Below, piece by piece: positions 8,914 to 17,974 of a stretch of DNA of 64,000 nucleotides. Source of the DNA: Leptospira bouyouniensis (GTDB lineage: Bacteria > Spirochaetota > Leptospiria > Leptospirales > Leptospiraceae). The translations under genes were made by a program, and so were the position numbers. Location of the stretch: positions 62,001 to 126,000 of the forward strand of contig NZ_RQFT01000010.1 in assembly GCF_004769525.1 (NCBI RefSeq), given 5' to 3'. Numbering within the stretch: the first letter of the stretch is position 1; every line of letters begins with the position of its first letter. The notes under the pieces were generated by a model. It saw only the letters and a list, made by a program, of their open reading frames with translations. It was not told the DNA's origin and did no database searches.

Positions 8914-8947
8914 GTAAGCCTATCTAATTGATATTAGGTGGGCTTAC
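8914..8947. terminator. Bidirectional stem-loop between convergent genes
   Basis: GTAAGCC (8914-8920) pairs with GGCTTAC (8941-8947). The stem continues through TATCTAAT/ATTAGGTG with two G-U wobbles around loop TGAT, giving about 15 pairs. It sits exactly between the Cys-rich protein gene and the convergent MDR gene. The T-runs are poor, so termination is inferred from position. Confidence 0.5.
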
Positions 8948-8957
8948 TCAATGTTAT

Positions 8958-9920
8958 TTATTCCTGCGTTACATCAATTACAACATTACCTTTTTTATGC
9001 CCTGCTTCAACATATCTGTGTGCTTCCACCATCGCATCTAAAGCATAACTACGATCGATGACTACTTTATACTTACCAAGATTAGCCAATGTAATCAGGA
9101 AATTTAAATTTTCGATTGTTTCTTTGATTGGTCCAAAATGAATTTTGATCCTTTTAAAAATCGAAATCCAAAGAGCATCCCACATTTGTCGAAAAGTTGC
9201 TCCGACAAGGACTAAGTTACCACCTTTCTTTAGAAAAGCTAAATTCGATTCAATTTCTGTTTTCCCCACACATTCGAAAACAACGTCATATTGTTTTGGA
9301 TTTGTTTGTGACAAAAAAAATTCGTAGTCATAAACTTCATTTGCTCCAATTGATTTAACCAAATCAAAATTTCCCTTGCTACAAACTGCTGTTACATGAG
9401 CACCAAAATGTTTTGCCAATTGGATTATTGCTGTACCAACGGAACTTGACGCTCCATACACTACAATTGAATCATTGGTTTTGATTTGGCACCTCTTAAT
9501 GAAATCCAAAGCAGTGAGACCTCCGAAAGAAATGCAAGCTCCTTCCGCAAACGACATCTTTACGGGAAGTTTCGTGATAATTGCTTTTTCCGATACACAA
9601 ATGTATTCAGAGTATGTTCCCAGTTTCATACCAGGAGATCCAAGGACTCTATCTCCTACTTGGTATGAACTTACATTTTTTCCTACCTGATCGACGATTC
9701 CAGAAAAACTAATTCCTAAGATCACTGACCTAGGTTTAAATATTCCAAAAAATAAACGTACTATTTTAGGATCTGGTTTTCTGAGACGCCAGTCACCTGA
9801 ATTCACGGCCGTTTTGATTATCCGAACCCGGATTTGGTCGTCTTTTGGAATGGGGATTTCCCACTCTTCTAATTTTAATACTTCAGGTGGACCATATTTA
9901 CGATTTGTGATGACTCTCAA
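8958..9920 (-). CDS. MDR-superfamily oxidoreductase (quinone-reductase type)
   Basis: A 320-residue NAD(P)-dependent medium-chain reductase. An N-terminal GroES-like domain (RKYGPPEVLKLEEW, AVNSGDWRLRKP) is followed by a Rossmann domain (VYGASSSVGTAIIQLAKHFG). The structural-zinc cysteine lobe is absent, pointing to a quinone or enone reductase and not a zinc alcohol dehydrogenase. I chose the TTG at 9918-9920 because AGGAG lies 8 nt upstream and the protein then begins MRVITNRKYG, the family's usual start. A further upstream TTG (9968) would add 16 unrelated residues. It is divergent from a TetR gene that probably controls it. Confidence 0.83.
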   Translation of the reverse strand: MRVITNRKYGPPEVLKLEEWEIPIPKDDQIRVRIIKTAVNSGDWRLRKPDPKIVRLFFGIFKPRSVILGISFSGIVDQVGKNVSSYQVGDRVLGSPGMKLGTYSEYICVSEKAIITKLPVKMSFAEGACISFGGLTALDFIKRCQIKTNDSIVVYGASSSVGTAIIQLAKHFGAHVTAVCSKGNFDLVKSIGANEVYDYEFFLSQTNPKQYDVVFECVGKTEIESNLAFLKKGGNLVLVGATFRQMWDALWISIFKRIKIHFGPIKETIENLNFLITLANLGKYKVVIDRSYALDAMVEAHRYVEAGHKKGNVVIDVTQE

Positions 9921-10080
9921 AAGATATACTCCTGGTACAGAAAATGACTTACAGTGTAAGTTAGTCAATGAAATATATTTCCTTAAGTTTTTAAAATTTA
10001 TAAAAATTGTTAGTATAGTAGTGGTTTTTATGATAGAACCATAGTAAATCTAATAATAATCTTAAAGGAGATCAGAAAGA

Positions 10081-10725
10081 TTGGTTGTAAAAAAAAAGAA
10101 TCCAAAAACAAGGAAATTTCTTTCGAAAGATCTTTTGATTCAAACTGCAATTACCTTGGCAGATGAAAATGGAATCAATTCACTTTCCATGCGAAATTTA
10201 GCAAAAACACTGGGTGTAGAGGCTATGTCTTTATATAATTATATTCAAAACAAAGAAGAGTTGTTAGATGGAATGGTGGAAGTTTGTGTAAAACAGTTTA
10301 AATTACCGAAAATTGGTGGTGAATGGCGAAAGGAAATGAAAAAAAGGGCAAAATCCGTAAGACAATTACTGTTAACTCATGTTTGGTTGACTCATCTTCT
10401 GATATCAAGAATCAATATTGGTCCACATTTTTTAAGGTATTTTAACGATTCGATCGGATGTTTGGTAAATGCAGGTTTTACTTACAAACAAGCAGACCAA
10501 ATTATCAATACCCTCGATAGCCATATTTATGGATTCACTTTACAGGAGTTGAATTTTCCTATAAACAAAGATGAGTATGTTTCGAAGGCAAGTGAATATT
10601 TACCTCTGATTCCCGTAGAACAACTTCCATTTTTTTATCATCTAACAAAAGAAGTTGCAACTCGTCGATACAATGGAATTCAAAATTTTGATTTTGGATT
10701 GGATTTGATTTTAAACGGACTATAA
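10081..10725 (+). CDS. TetR-family regulator (TetR_C-type)
   Basis: A 214-residue protein with HTH residues at about 30-58 (SMRNLAKTLGVEAMSLYNYI) and a C-terminal domain resembling that of the tetracycline repressor subgroup. Translation appears to start at TTG (10081), with AAAGGAG about 10 nt upstream; no in-frame ATG lies nearby. It is divergent from the MDR oxidoreductase, so it may sense an electrophile or drug-like compound and repress that enzyme. A weak inverted repeat, TGGTT...AACCA (10022-10041), lies between them. HTH family is certain; target is inferred. Confidence 0.83.
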   Translation: MVVKKKNPKTRKFLSKDLLIQTAITLADENGINSLSMRNLAKTLGVEAMSLYNYIQNKEELLDGMVEVCVKQFKLPKIGGEWRKEMKKRAKSVRQLLLTHVWLTHLLISRINIGPHFLRYFNDSIGCLVNAGFTYKQADQIINTLDSHIYGFTLQELNFPINKDEYVSKASEYLPLIPVEQLPFFYHLTKEVATRRYNGIQNFDFGLDLILNGL

Positions 10726-10748
10726 AACCAACCCAAAATCAAAGTAAC

Positions 10749-12593
10749 CTATATTGCAAACACCGTTTGGAAAGTGAAAAAACTTGCATTAGGTTTAAAA
10801 TCATACCTTCTGTACGGATCCGTTTCATATGGATTGTTTTTTTGGTTGCGGATAGCATCACCAGCATATAAGGAGCTTGCTCCAAACCAAAATGAAACAT
10901 TTTCAAAAGGAGTGATAATATAAATTAAATTGATTTCTGTCGCAACATGTTTTCCTAATTTTGGACGATTAGGATTGTAAGCCTCTGTATTATAAAAATC
11001 TTCAGTAGATGCTGTTTCACCAGTTGCTTTGCTTCCTGCTACATAATTATTGTTATCATAATATCCATCTTGAAGTTTCACTTTGTAATACCAGTGAGGG
11101 TTGATGATGAAAGTTCCCCATTTGGAAGATTCATATTTGATATGGATTGAATAGTCTTTGATATTTTGCCAAAACACCAATCCAGAATTTCCATTTCCTG
11201 CAAAAGGAATGGCTCCCCCTGCCATCCTTCTTGTGGCAAAGATTGGGTTGTAAGTGGCAACACTTCCATCATTTCGATTCGGATCCCCTGATGCTTGTAC
11301 ATATTGAATCCCAATTCTAAATTCTTTGACAGGAGTATAACCTAACTGAGCTGCTACGATATTTGCCTTATAACGAACGGGTTCTGAATGCGGAGGAGCT
11401 TCTCCTGTTACTTTATTGGTTTTAAGTGCACCGTTTTGATTGATCCAATCCGGAGAAACTCTTTCCCCAGTAAATCCTGTTTGCCATGCAGCTTCTACCA
11501 TCCAGTCAATTCCGGTTTCTTTCGGTAGAGCATTACTCTTGGTTCTGTTTGTGAGTCGAAAACCAGATGTATTCAATTGGTCAGGGTCGCGGTAATAAAT
11601 ATCAGAACCATATGGTGTAGTATTCGTAGCTTTTTGGCGTTGTTTGTACAATGTAAAATTATAAACTTCGATTCCTAACCATTCCCATGGTTTGATACCA
11701 TAGTGGGCACCGTAGTAAGATGCGTTTCCTGGGCCACCTAACCTCGTTGAGTTGTTGGTAATCATACTATTGGCATTATTTTCTGAACTTACAATCGCAC
11801 CAAATACATCAAAACTTTGTTTTTGGATTGTGACTGTTGCACGTACTGCATCAAACGAGTTTCCATTCAAACTATCATTCCTTGCTCCCACTATGCGGCC
11901 GTCACCAAAGTCCAAGATTTGGCGGCCTGTACGCACCCGAAACATTTGGTTTGTTGTTTTTAAATCCAAAAACGCTTCTCGAAATCCAGAATAATTATTG
12001 AGAGGGACTTCTCTTTGTTTCGATGTGTCGATTGTTGTTCCACCATTTGATATCACACCAAAACGTTGGTCGGATGCACCTGAAATTATCTCTCCACCCC
12101 ATAATCTTACATCTTGGAACGTGAGTTTAAAAGTTATGTTTGGTGACACATCACCCACTAAATAAAATTGAGTTTGGTTACTCACTGTATTACGGATATC
12201 GGAAGTAGAACGGTCGAAGTCAGTGTTGTAAAGGGAGTCCGCTTTTGGTCGAATACCAAATCCTACTCGGAATCTATCGGCAAACCAAAGACTTTTGTTT
12301 TCTTGGATCGCTTTTTTTTGTTTGTTGGTGATCTGAAAATTTTTGAAATATTCACCTGCAAGATTTCCTTTCATCGGACTGACATATTCGGATGAATCTT
12401 CGCTTGCGGGTGGTTCTTTTCCGGGTTCCTGCGGTGGAGCAACTGGTGGTGCTGTAGGAGGCGCAGCAGGTGGTGGCTCTGGGGTTTCTTTTTTAACCGG
12501 TGTGATGAATTGAGCGTGGATTTCTCCTGAACCAAAGAGAAGGGTCATACCCAAGAGAAGACCTAAAATTAATTTGAAACGATGTATATACAT
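10749..12593 (-). CDS. Outer-membrane porin-like protein (alginate-export/OprB-like)
   Basis: A 614-residue protein with a signal peptide (MYIHRFKLILGLLLGMTLLF, cleavage probably after HA in GEIHAQ), a Pro-rich linker (about 35-70) and a long region of alternating hydrophobic/aromatic strands ending in FQTVFAI, as in outer-membrane beta-barrels. Features such as GRQILDFGDGRIVGARN match the alginate-export/porin group found in Leptospira. The ATG at 12593 has GGGAG 6 nt upstream; an in-frame upstream start would put 19 charged residues before the signal peptide. Substrate unknown. It is divergent from the ebo cluster, with 258 bp between them. Confidence 0.78.
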   Translation of the reverse strand: MYIHRFKLILGLLLGMTLLFGSGEIHAQFITPVKKETPEPPPAAPPTAPPVAPPQEPGKEPPASEDSSEYVSPMKGNLAGEYFKNFQITNKQKKAIQENKSLWFADRFRVGFGIRPKADSLYNTDFDRSTSDIRNTVSNQTQFYLVGDVSPNITFKLTFQDVRLWGGEIISGASDQRFGVISNGGTTIDTSKQREVPLNNYSGFREAFLDLKTTNQMFRVRTGRQILDFGDGRIVGARNDSLNGNSFDAVRATVTIQKQSFDVFGAIVSSENNANSMITNNSTRLGGPGNASYYGAHYGIKPWEWLGIEVYNFTLYKQRQKATNTTPYGSDIYYRDPDQLNTSGFRLTNRTKSNALPKETGIDWMVEAAWQTGFTGERVSPDWINQNGALKTNKVTGEAPPHSEPVRYKANIVAAQLGYTPVKEFRIGIQYVQASGDPNRNDGSVATYNPIFATRRMAGGAIPFAGNGNSGLVFWQNIKDYSIHIKYESSKWGTFIINPHWYYKVKLQDGYYDNNNYVAGSKATGETASTEDFYNTEAYNPNRPKLGKHVATEINLIYIITPFENVSFWFGASSLYAGDAIRNQKNNPYETDPYRRYDFKPNASFFTFQTVFAI

Positions 12594-12851
12594 TTGGTAC
12601 TCCCTTGTTTTTTGCCAGTGGATTCTAAGGTAGCTCCGCTTCCTATCCATAAATTTTGAAATACGTAGGTCACCTAATTTATGAATGGTTTTTGTACAGT
12701 TAATTGAAGGATTTGGATACTATTTTTTCAAATTTGGAAGAGACATACTTTTGTTTCCAAGTGTGGTTGGGATCAGTTTGGGAATTCGAAAAACCCCGGA
12801 TTAATTGGTTTACTTAGTCTTTGTACGGAAAAATGATTTCATAAGGGCCTT

Positions 12852-13697
12852 ATGTATCCTCCGAATTCATCCATTCTTTATTCTATCCTCCGAGACCAGG
12901 CAAAAAAAGATGAAATTCTTTGGTTAGACAGTATCAATAAAACCGATCCGAAAGAACTCTTGGCTTCGTTTGTGAAAGCTCCAAGGCATTTAGGAAAATC
13001 CATTATTTATCAGTCAAATTTTAATTTGATACCCGAGATTCCTGGGTTCCATGTGGACCAGTGGAATTTGGTCCGTTTAAGTCGTGTTTGGTTTCTTACT
13101 TTTTTATTCGCTCTACCGAAAGAGGAATTTATTAAAAAGGTCGAAACTCTATTTGATACAGCTGAACTAAATGAGTTAGTTGCATTATTTTCTGCCTTAC
13201 CTTTACTCCCATACCCAGAAGTTTGGTTAGCAAAAGCGACAGATGCGGTTCGGTCAAACATGGGATCCGTTTTTGATGCCATCGCCTTGAACAATCCTTT
13301 CCCATACCATAATTTTACAGAGCTTGCTTGGAACCAATTAGTTTTAAAAACCATCTTCAATAACAAACCGATCGAGTTGGTATATGGTTTATCAAAAAGA
13401 AAAAATCTAAATCTTTCTTTGAGTATTATTGATTTTATCAAAGAAAGATGGGCTGCTGGCAGGGAAGTTCCTTCCAATGTTTGGCAATTGGTAGTTCCAT
13501 TCCTATCTGAATCCGAGATCACTTTGATTGAATCACTCTTTCAATCCCAAAGAGAGGAAGATTTGATCGCAGCTTCCTTGGTATGTCATGAGATGAACCA
13601 TAAAGGATTCCAAACTTTATTTACAAAATATCCAAAGTACGAAGAAGACATACAAAAAGGTAAATGGAATTGGTCTAACTTAGCAACAGTTCCTTAA
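12852..13697 (+). CDS. eboA: EboA-like protein
   Basis: A 281-residue, mostly helical soluble protein. It is assigned as EboA from its length, its character (repeated helices with LLPYPEVWLAKATDAVRSN and SIFDAIALNNPFP-like segments) and above all from the five following genes, which are eboB to eboF in order. EboA has no established biochemical activity. An AAGGG Shine-Dalgarno lies about 5 nt before the ATG. It is first in the operon, and the gap to eboB is 7 nt. On sequence alone the assignment would be moderate; the context makes it strong. Confidence 0.82.
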   Translation: MYPPNSSILYSILRDQAKKDEILWLDSINKTDPKELLASFVKAPRHLGKSIIYQSNFNLIPEIPGFHVDQWNLVRLSRVWFLTFLFALPKEEFIKKVETLFDTAELNELVALFSALPLLPYPEVWLAKATDAVRSNMGSVFDAIALNNPFPYHNFTELAWNQLVLKTIFNNKPIELVYGLSKRKNLNLSLSIIDFIKERWAAGREVPSNVWQLVVPFLSESEITLIESLFQSQREEDLIAASLVCHEMNHKGFQTLFTKYPKYEEDIQKGKWNWSNLATVP

Positions 13698-13704
13698 AAA
13701 TTTT

Positions 13705-14733
13705 ATGTTTGAAAAAAATCATCAACCATCTAACAATCCATCTCATTTTGAAAACCAAATGGATACCAATGAAATTCCTACTCATGTAGAGTTAAATTGG
13801 AATGAGTACAAAGAAAAAATCCGTGGGTTCCGGTTTTTCGATCCTCATATCCATATGGTGTCAAGAACCACCGATGATTATCAAAATATGGCACAAGCAG
13901 GAATTGTTGCTGTGATAGAACCGGCATTTTGGGTTGGACAACCTCGTACAGGACTTGCAACGTTTAAAGATTATTATAGTAGTTTAGTTGGATGGGAACG
14001 ATATCGGTCTTCACAATTTGGTATCAAACATTATTGTACAATTGGATTAAATTCTAGAGAAGCAAATAACGAACGTTTGGCTGATGAGGTTATGGAGATT
14101 TTGCCGCTTTATATTTATAAAGAAGGTGTCGTTGGCATTGGCGAAATAGGATTTGATGACCAAACTGACTTGGAAGAAAAATACTATCGTTTACAATTAG
14201 AACTAGCAAAAGAAGCAAAACTTCCAGTTCAGATTCATACCCCTCACAGAGATAAAAAAAGAGGAACTGAAAGAAGTATGTCTATTGCATTAGAACATGG
14301 GTTAGATCCTTCATATGTAGTTGTTGACCATAATAATGAAGAGACAGTGAAATCAGTGTTAGACCAAGGATTTTATGCTGCTTTCACAATTTATCCATTT
14401 ACAAAAATGGGAAACAAAAGAATGGTTTCCATCGTAGAAGAGTATGGGGCCGAAAAAATTATGATCAATTCAAGTGCTGATTGGGGTATATCGGATCCAT
14501 TAGCGATACCCAAAACAGCCGCTTTGATGCTTGATCGGGGAATATCTCCGGATACAGTCCGTAAGGTAACATATCAAAATGCAATTGAGGCTTTTGCTAA
14601 AAGTGGTCAAATCAACGTCGCTGATTTTGAAAATGGATTAAAAGCAGATCCTAATGAAAAATTTCATGGAAATTCAGTACTTCGTGGTGGGCAACAACCT
14701 AAATGGGACAAAAATTCCCTTTTTATTGAATAA
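13705..14733 (+). CDS. eboB: EboB: TatD-type metal-dependent hydrolase
   Basis: A 342-residue TIM-barrel hydrolase of the TatD family. All expected metal ligands can be placed: HIH near residues 48-50 (FFDPHIHM), Glu in VGIGEIGFDD, His in PVQIHTPHRD, His in VVVDHNNEE, and Asp in INSSADWGISDP. The first 40 residues are a polar extension not needed for the barrel. Canonical TatD proteins are nucleases, but the substrate of the ebo-linked subgroup is unknown. The stop codon TAA is followed immediately by the ATG of eboC, suggesting translational coupling. Confidence 0.88.
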   Translation: MFEKNHQPSNNPSHFENQMDTNEIPTHVELNWNEYKEKIRGFRFFDPHIHMVSRTTDDYQNMAQAGIVAVIEPAFWVGQPRTGLATFKDYYSSLVGWERYRSSQFGIKHYCTIGLNSREANNERLADEVMEILPLYIYKEGVVGIGEIGFDDQTDLEEKYYRLQLELAKEAKLPVQIHTPHRDKKRGTERSMSIALEHGLDPSYVVVDHNNEETVKSVLDQGFYAAFTIYPFTKMGNKRMVSIVEEYGAEKIMINSSADWGISDPLAIPKTAALMLDRGISPDTVRKVTYQNAIEAFAKSGQINVADFENGLKADPNEKFHGNSVLRGGQQPKWDKNSLFIE

Positions 14734-15597
14734 ATGAACGCCAAAAGCTATTTTGTTTTACTTCGGCCAGCTAACTTGGTTACTGCGGTTGCTGATATCT
14801 TAGCTGGTATGGCAATTGTTTCTTTCCCTTGGGTAAACGATGGAATTTTTCTGATACTTGCTAGTGTATGTTTGTATGGAGGAGGGGTTGTCCTTAACGA
14901 CTTCTTTGATCGAGAAATTGATGCAAAAGAGAGACCCGAAAGACCGATCCCTTCGGGAAAGGTCCTTGCAATTTATGTTTTGCTATTTGGATTCGTTTTA
15001 CTAGCGTTTGGTTGTTTTTTTTCTTTTTTATATAGTGAAATTAGTTTTATTATCTCCATATCTATTGTTTTTCTTATCCTTTTGTATGATCGATTTGCAA
15101 AACATAATTTAGTCTTCGGTCCATTAGTGATGGGTATGTGCCGTGGGTTAAACTTAATCTTGGGCATGACCATTCTAAAATCATTGCCTCTGGCGATTGT
15201 TCCGATTTCAATATTGCCGATTGTTTATATAGCTGCTATTACCCTAATTAGCCAAAACGAAGTTTGGGGAGGTGGAAAATATAAATTCATCATCGCATGT
15301 ATGTTATATATTTTGGTATTTTTCACTCAATTATTTGTTTCGTTTCAAAACGGTTTTATCTTATATACAATGCCATTTATTGTTTTCCATTCAGTCTTAT
15401 TATTCCCCCCATTACTGAAAGCCTATCAAAACCCAAATCCTAAACTGATTGGGAATGCAGTTAAAATTGGAGTTTTAACTCTTATCGTATTAAATGTAAG
15501 TTTTGCGGCATCTTTTGGAAATCTTCCCATCGCCATATCGATTCTAGCTTTATTACCCATTTCATTATTGATTTCAAAATACTTTGCAGTAACTTAA
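14734..15597 (+). CDS. eboC: EboC: UbiA-like prenyltransferase
   Basis: A 287-residue integral membrane protein with about eight or nine helices. The first Asp-rich motif of UbiA prenyltransferases is intact (NDFFDREID), followed by RPERPIPSGKV, as in chlorophyll- and ubiquinone-type enzymes. The second Asp motif is weaker (LYDRFAKHN). It should transfer a polyprenyl or similar group to an acceptor in the membrane; neither donor nor acceptor is known for EboC. It is the only clearly membrane-embedded member of the cluster, hence the likely site where the Ebo product meets the inner membrane. Confidence 0.88.
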   Translation: MNAKSYFVLLRPANLVTAVADILAGMAIVSFPWVNDGIFLILASVCLYGGGVVLNDFFDREIDAKERPERPIPSGKVLAIYVLLFGFVLLAFGCFFSFLYSEISFIISISIVFLILLYDRFAKHNLVFGPLVMGMCRGLNLILGMTILKSLPLAIVPISILPIVYIAAITLISQNEVWGGGKYKFIIACMLYILVFFTQLFVSFQNGFILYTMPFIVFHSVLLFPPLLKAYQNPNPKLIGNAVKIGVLTLIVLNVSFAASFGNLPIAISILALLPISLLISKYFAVT

Positions 15598-15602
15598 CTT
15601 AA

Positions 15603-16766
15603 ATGAAAGACAATATTTCTAAAAGTATTCGATCTAACTTTCAAGTTTCTTATCAGTATGATGTTTTTTTTACGAAACATCTTTTTTCATTCGATAATCT
15701 GATCCTAAAAGAATTTTTCCATTCTCAAACAGAATACCAATTCAATAAAAAAGTTTTGGTTGTGATAGACCAAGGATTCCTCAATCACCAGCCAAATCTA
15801 ATTGAATCGATTCACCAATACTTTGCTTCAAAAATCGAAGCAGTTCAGTTGGTCGAAGAATTTATTGTTCTTCCTGGAGGTGAAGTTTCAAAAAATCAAA
15901 TCGAAGATTGGGAGATGGTTGTATCTGCCATAAACAAATATGGGATTGATCGTCATTCTTATATTATGGTGATAGGTGGTGGTGCGATTTTGGATATGGT
16001 TGGTTATGCGGCCTCTGTTTCTCATAGAGGGATCCGTTTGATTCGTATCCCAACAACTGTGCTCTCACAAAATGATTCAGGTGTAGGTGTTAAAAATAGT
16101 ATCAACTATTATGGCAAAAAAAACTTTCTTGGAACATTTGCACCACCTGTAGCTGTTTTTAATGATTCATCATTTCTTGTTTCTCTGGAAGATCGGGACT
16201 GGCGTTCTGGGATGGCGGAAGCCATCAAAGTTTCACTCATTAAAGATAAAGATTTTTTCAACTGGATCGAATTGAATGTATCTAAATTAACCAAACGTGA
16301 ATTAGACGCTATGGAATATTTGGTTTTTGAATGTGCAAGACTTCATATGGACCATATCAAAAATGGTGATCCCTTTGAATTCGGGTCTTCCAGACCACTT
16401 GATTTTGGACATTGGTTTGCACATAAGTTAGAATATGTTTCAAATTTTTCAATTCGTCATGGTGAAGCGGTTGCGATTGGAATGGCTCTAGATTCCATTT
16501 ATTCATTTCTTTCCGGAAATTTGAAGGAACCCGAATTGAATCGTATCTTAAAATTATTGAAAGGGCTTGGGTTTACGTTGAACCATCCAATGCTCCAATT
16601 GAATGGAAAAACACAATTGGCAATTGCGTTACAAGAATTTCAGGAACATTTGGGGGGAAAGTTGACTCTTCTGATGTTAGACGGAATTGGAATTCCTAAA
16701 GAAATCTATACGATTGACCATTCTTTATTAGAGACCGCATTTGAACAATTGGTAAGACACAATTGA
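15603..16766 (+). CDS. eboD: EboD: 3-dehydroquinate-synthase-like sugar phosphate cyclase
   Basis: A 387-residue member of the sugar phosphate cyclase superfamily. It retains the NAD site (GGGAILDMVGYAAS), RIPTTVLSQNDSGVGVKN, and the three metal ligands: Glu in GMAEAIK, His in LDFGHWFAH and His in IRHGEAV. In AroB the corresponding stretch reads NLGHTFGH, so the active-site lid differs. It probably acts on a phosphorylated C7 or related sugar but need not make dehydroquinate. Its C-terminal stop overlaps the TTG start of eboE (TTGA). A canonical aroB elsewhere in the genome would support a separate role. Confidence 0.88.
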   Translation: MKDNISKSIRSNFQVSYQYDVFFTKHLFSFDNLILKEFFHSQTEYQFNKKVLVVIDQGFLNHQPNLIESIHQYFASKIEAVQLVEEFIVLPGGEVSKNQIEDWEMVVSAINKYGIDRHSYIMVIGGGAILDMVGYAASVSHRGIRLIRIPTTVLSQNDSGVGVKNSINYYGKKNFLGTFAPPVAVFNDSSFLVSLEDRDWRSGMAEAIKVSLIKDKDFFNWIELNVSKLTKRELDAMEYLVFECARLHMDHIKNGDPFEFGSSRPLDFGHWFAHKLEYVSNFSIRHGEAVAIGMALDSIYSFLSGNLKEPELNRILKLLKGLGFTLNHPMLQLNGKTQLAIALQEFQEHLGGKLTLLMLDGIGIPKEIYTIDHSLLETAFEQLVRHN

Positions 16767-17965
16767 AAACTAAATTTGGTCACCTAACATATTGTTCGAA
16801 TATTCATGTGGGGGAGTCATGGGAAGATCATTTTTTGGAATTAAAAACATACCTCCCTCAAATCAAAAAAGAGGTATCGCCAAATATTCCACTTGCGATT
16901 GGACTTAGGTTATCCCATGAAGCATCGTTAACCCTAATCCAAAAAGACAAATTATTGGAATGGAAAGAATGGTTAACAAAAGAATCAATGTATGTGATTT
17001 CAATCAATGGATTTCCATATGGTGGATTCCATTCAGATATAGTGAAAGAAAACGTATATCATCCAGATTGGTCTACGAGAGAAAGGTATGAATATACAAA
17101 AAGGTTATTTGAAATTTTACATGAGTTATTGCCAAAAGGGGAAGAAGGTGGAGTTTCAACACCTCCACTTTCTTATCTATATTTTGAAACAAACAAAATC
17201 GATTTAAAAAGTAATGTAGAAACATATACAGAAAATATCATAAAGACACTCGTTGACCTAATTCGATTTAATAAAGAATCAAACCGAGTTTTACATTTGG
17301 ACATTGAACCAGAACCAGATGGAATCATCGGAACTTTTGCAGATTGGATCCGTTGGTATGAAATTGAATTGTTACCACGAGCGTTACCTATCCTTTACCG
17401 TGAATTTGGATTTGAAAAGGATGTTGCAATTCAAAATACAAAGGAACATATTCGGCTGTGTCTGGATGTATGCCACCTAGCGGTAACAAACGAAGTGAAT
17501 GATGTTATATTATCCGAATTGAATCGAACTGGGATTAAAGTGGGAAGAATCCAGGTAAGCTCTGCTTTAAAAATTAAATTTACTGGCTCACCTGAGCCAA
17601 TTTTAAATGCTCTAAAACCATTTGATGAAAAAAAATACTTACACCAGGTTGTATCTTTAAACAAAGATGGAACAATGATTTCTTATCGGGATTTGGGGGA
17701 TGCGATCAATGCTGGTGCAAAGCCAGGAGAAGAATGGCGCATCCACTTCCACGTGCCTATTTTTTTAGAGAAGTATGATCGTTTTTTGTCAACCCAAGAA
17801 GAGCTTATATTTATGTTAGGTGAACAAAAAAAAGCACCTTTGACAAATATCTTGGAAGTGGAGACATATACTTGGAATGTACTTCCGAAATTTTTACAAA
17901 TATCACTTGTATCTTCTATCAGTAGAGAAATCAACTGGGTTAAATCAATTTTCGGTATTACTTAA
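16763..17965 (+). CDS. eboE: EboE: TIM-barrel 'metabolite traffic' protein
   Basis: A 400-residue protein with the fold features of xylose-isomerase-like TIM barrels. Acidic/His motifs at strand ends include LHLDIEPEPDG and RLCLDVCHLAV. It starts at TTG (16763), overlapping the eboD stop by 4 nt; the next residues KTKFGHLTYCSNIH match the family's N-terminus, so the unusual start codon is credible. Database names call this family a metabolite traffic protein because ebo genes in cyanobacteria are needed to move a scytonemin precursor. Its reaction is not known. Confidence 0.85.
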   Translation: MKTKFGHLTYCSNIHVGESWEDHFLELKTYLPQIKKEVSPNIPLAIGLRLSHEASLTLIQKDKLLEWKEWLTKESMYVISINGFPYGGFHSDIVKENVYHPDWSTRERYEYTKRLFEILHELLPKGEEGGVSTPPLSYLYFETNKIDLKSNVETYTENIIKTLVDLIRFNKESNRVLHLDIEPEPDGIIGTFADWIRWYEIELLPRALPILYREFGFEKDVAIQNTKEHIRLCLDVCHLAVTNEVNDVILSELNRTGIKVGRIQVSSALKIKFTGSPEPILNALKPFDEKKYLHQVVSLNKDGTMISYRDLGDAINAGAKPGEEWRIHFHVPIFLEKYDRFLSTQEELIFMLGEQKKAPLTNILEVETYTWNVLPKFLQISLVSSISREINWVKSIFGIT

Positions 17966-17974
17966 AAACAAATT

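Noticed and set aside
13010..13522. 170-codon minus-strand frame inside eboA
   Set aside because: It mirrors a conserved coding region, has no ribosome site and no recognisable domain.
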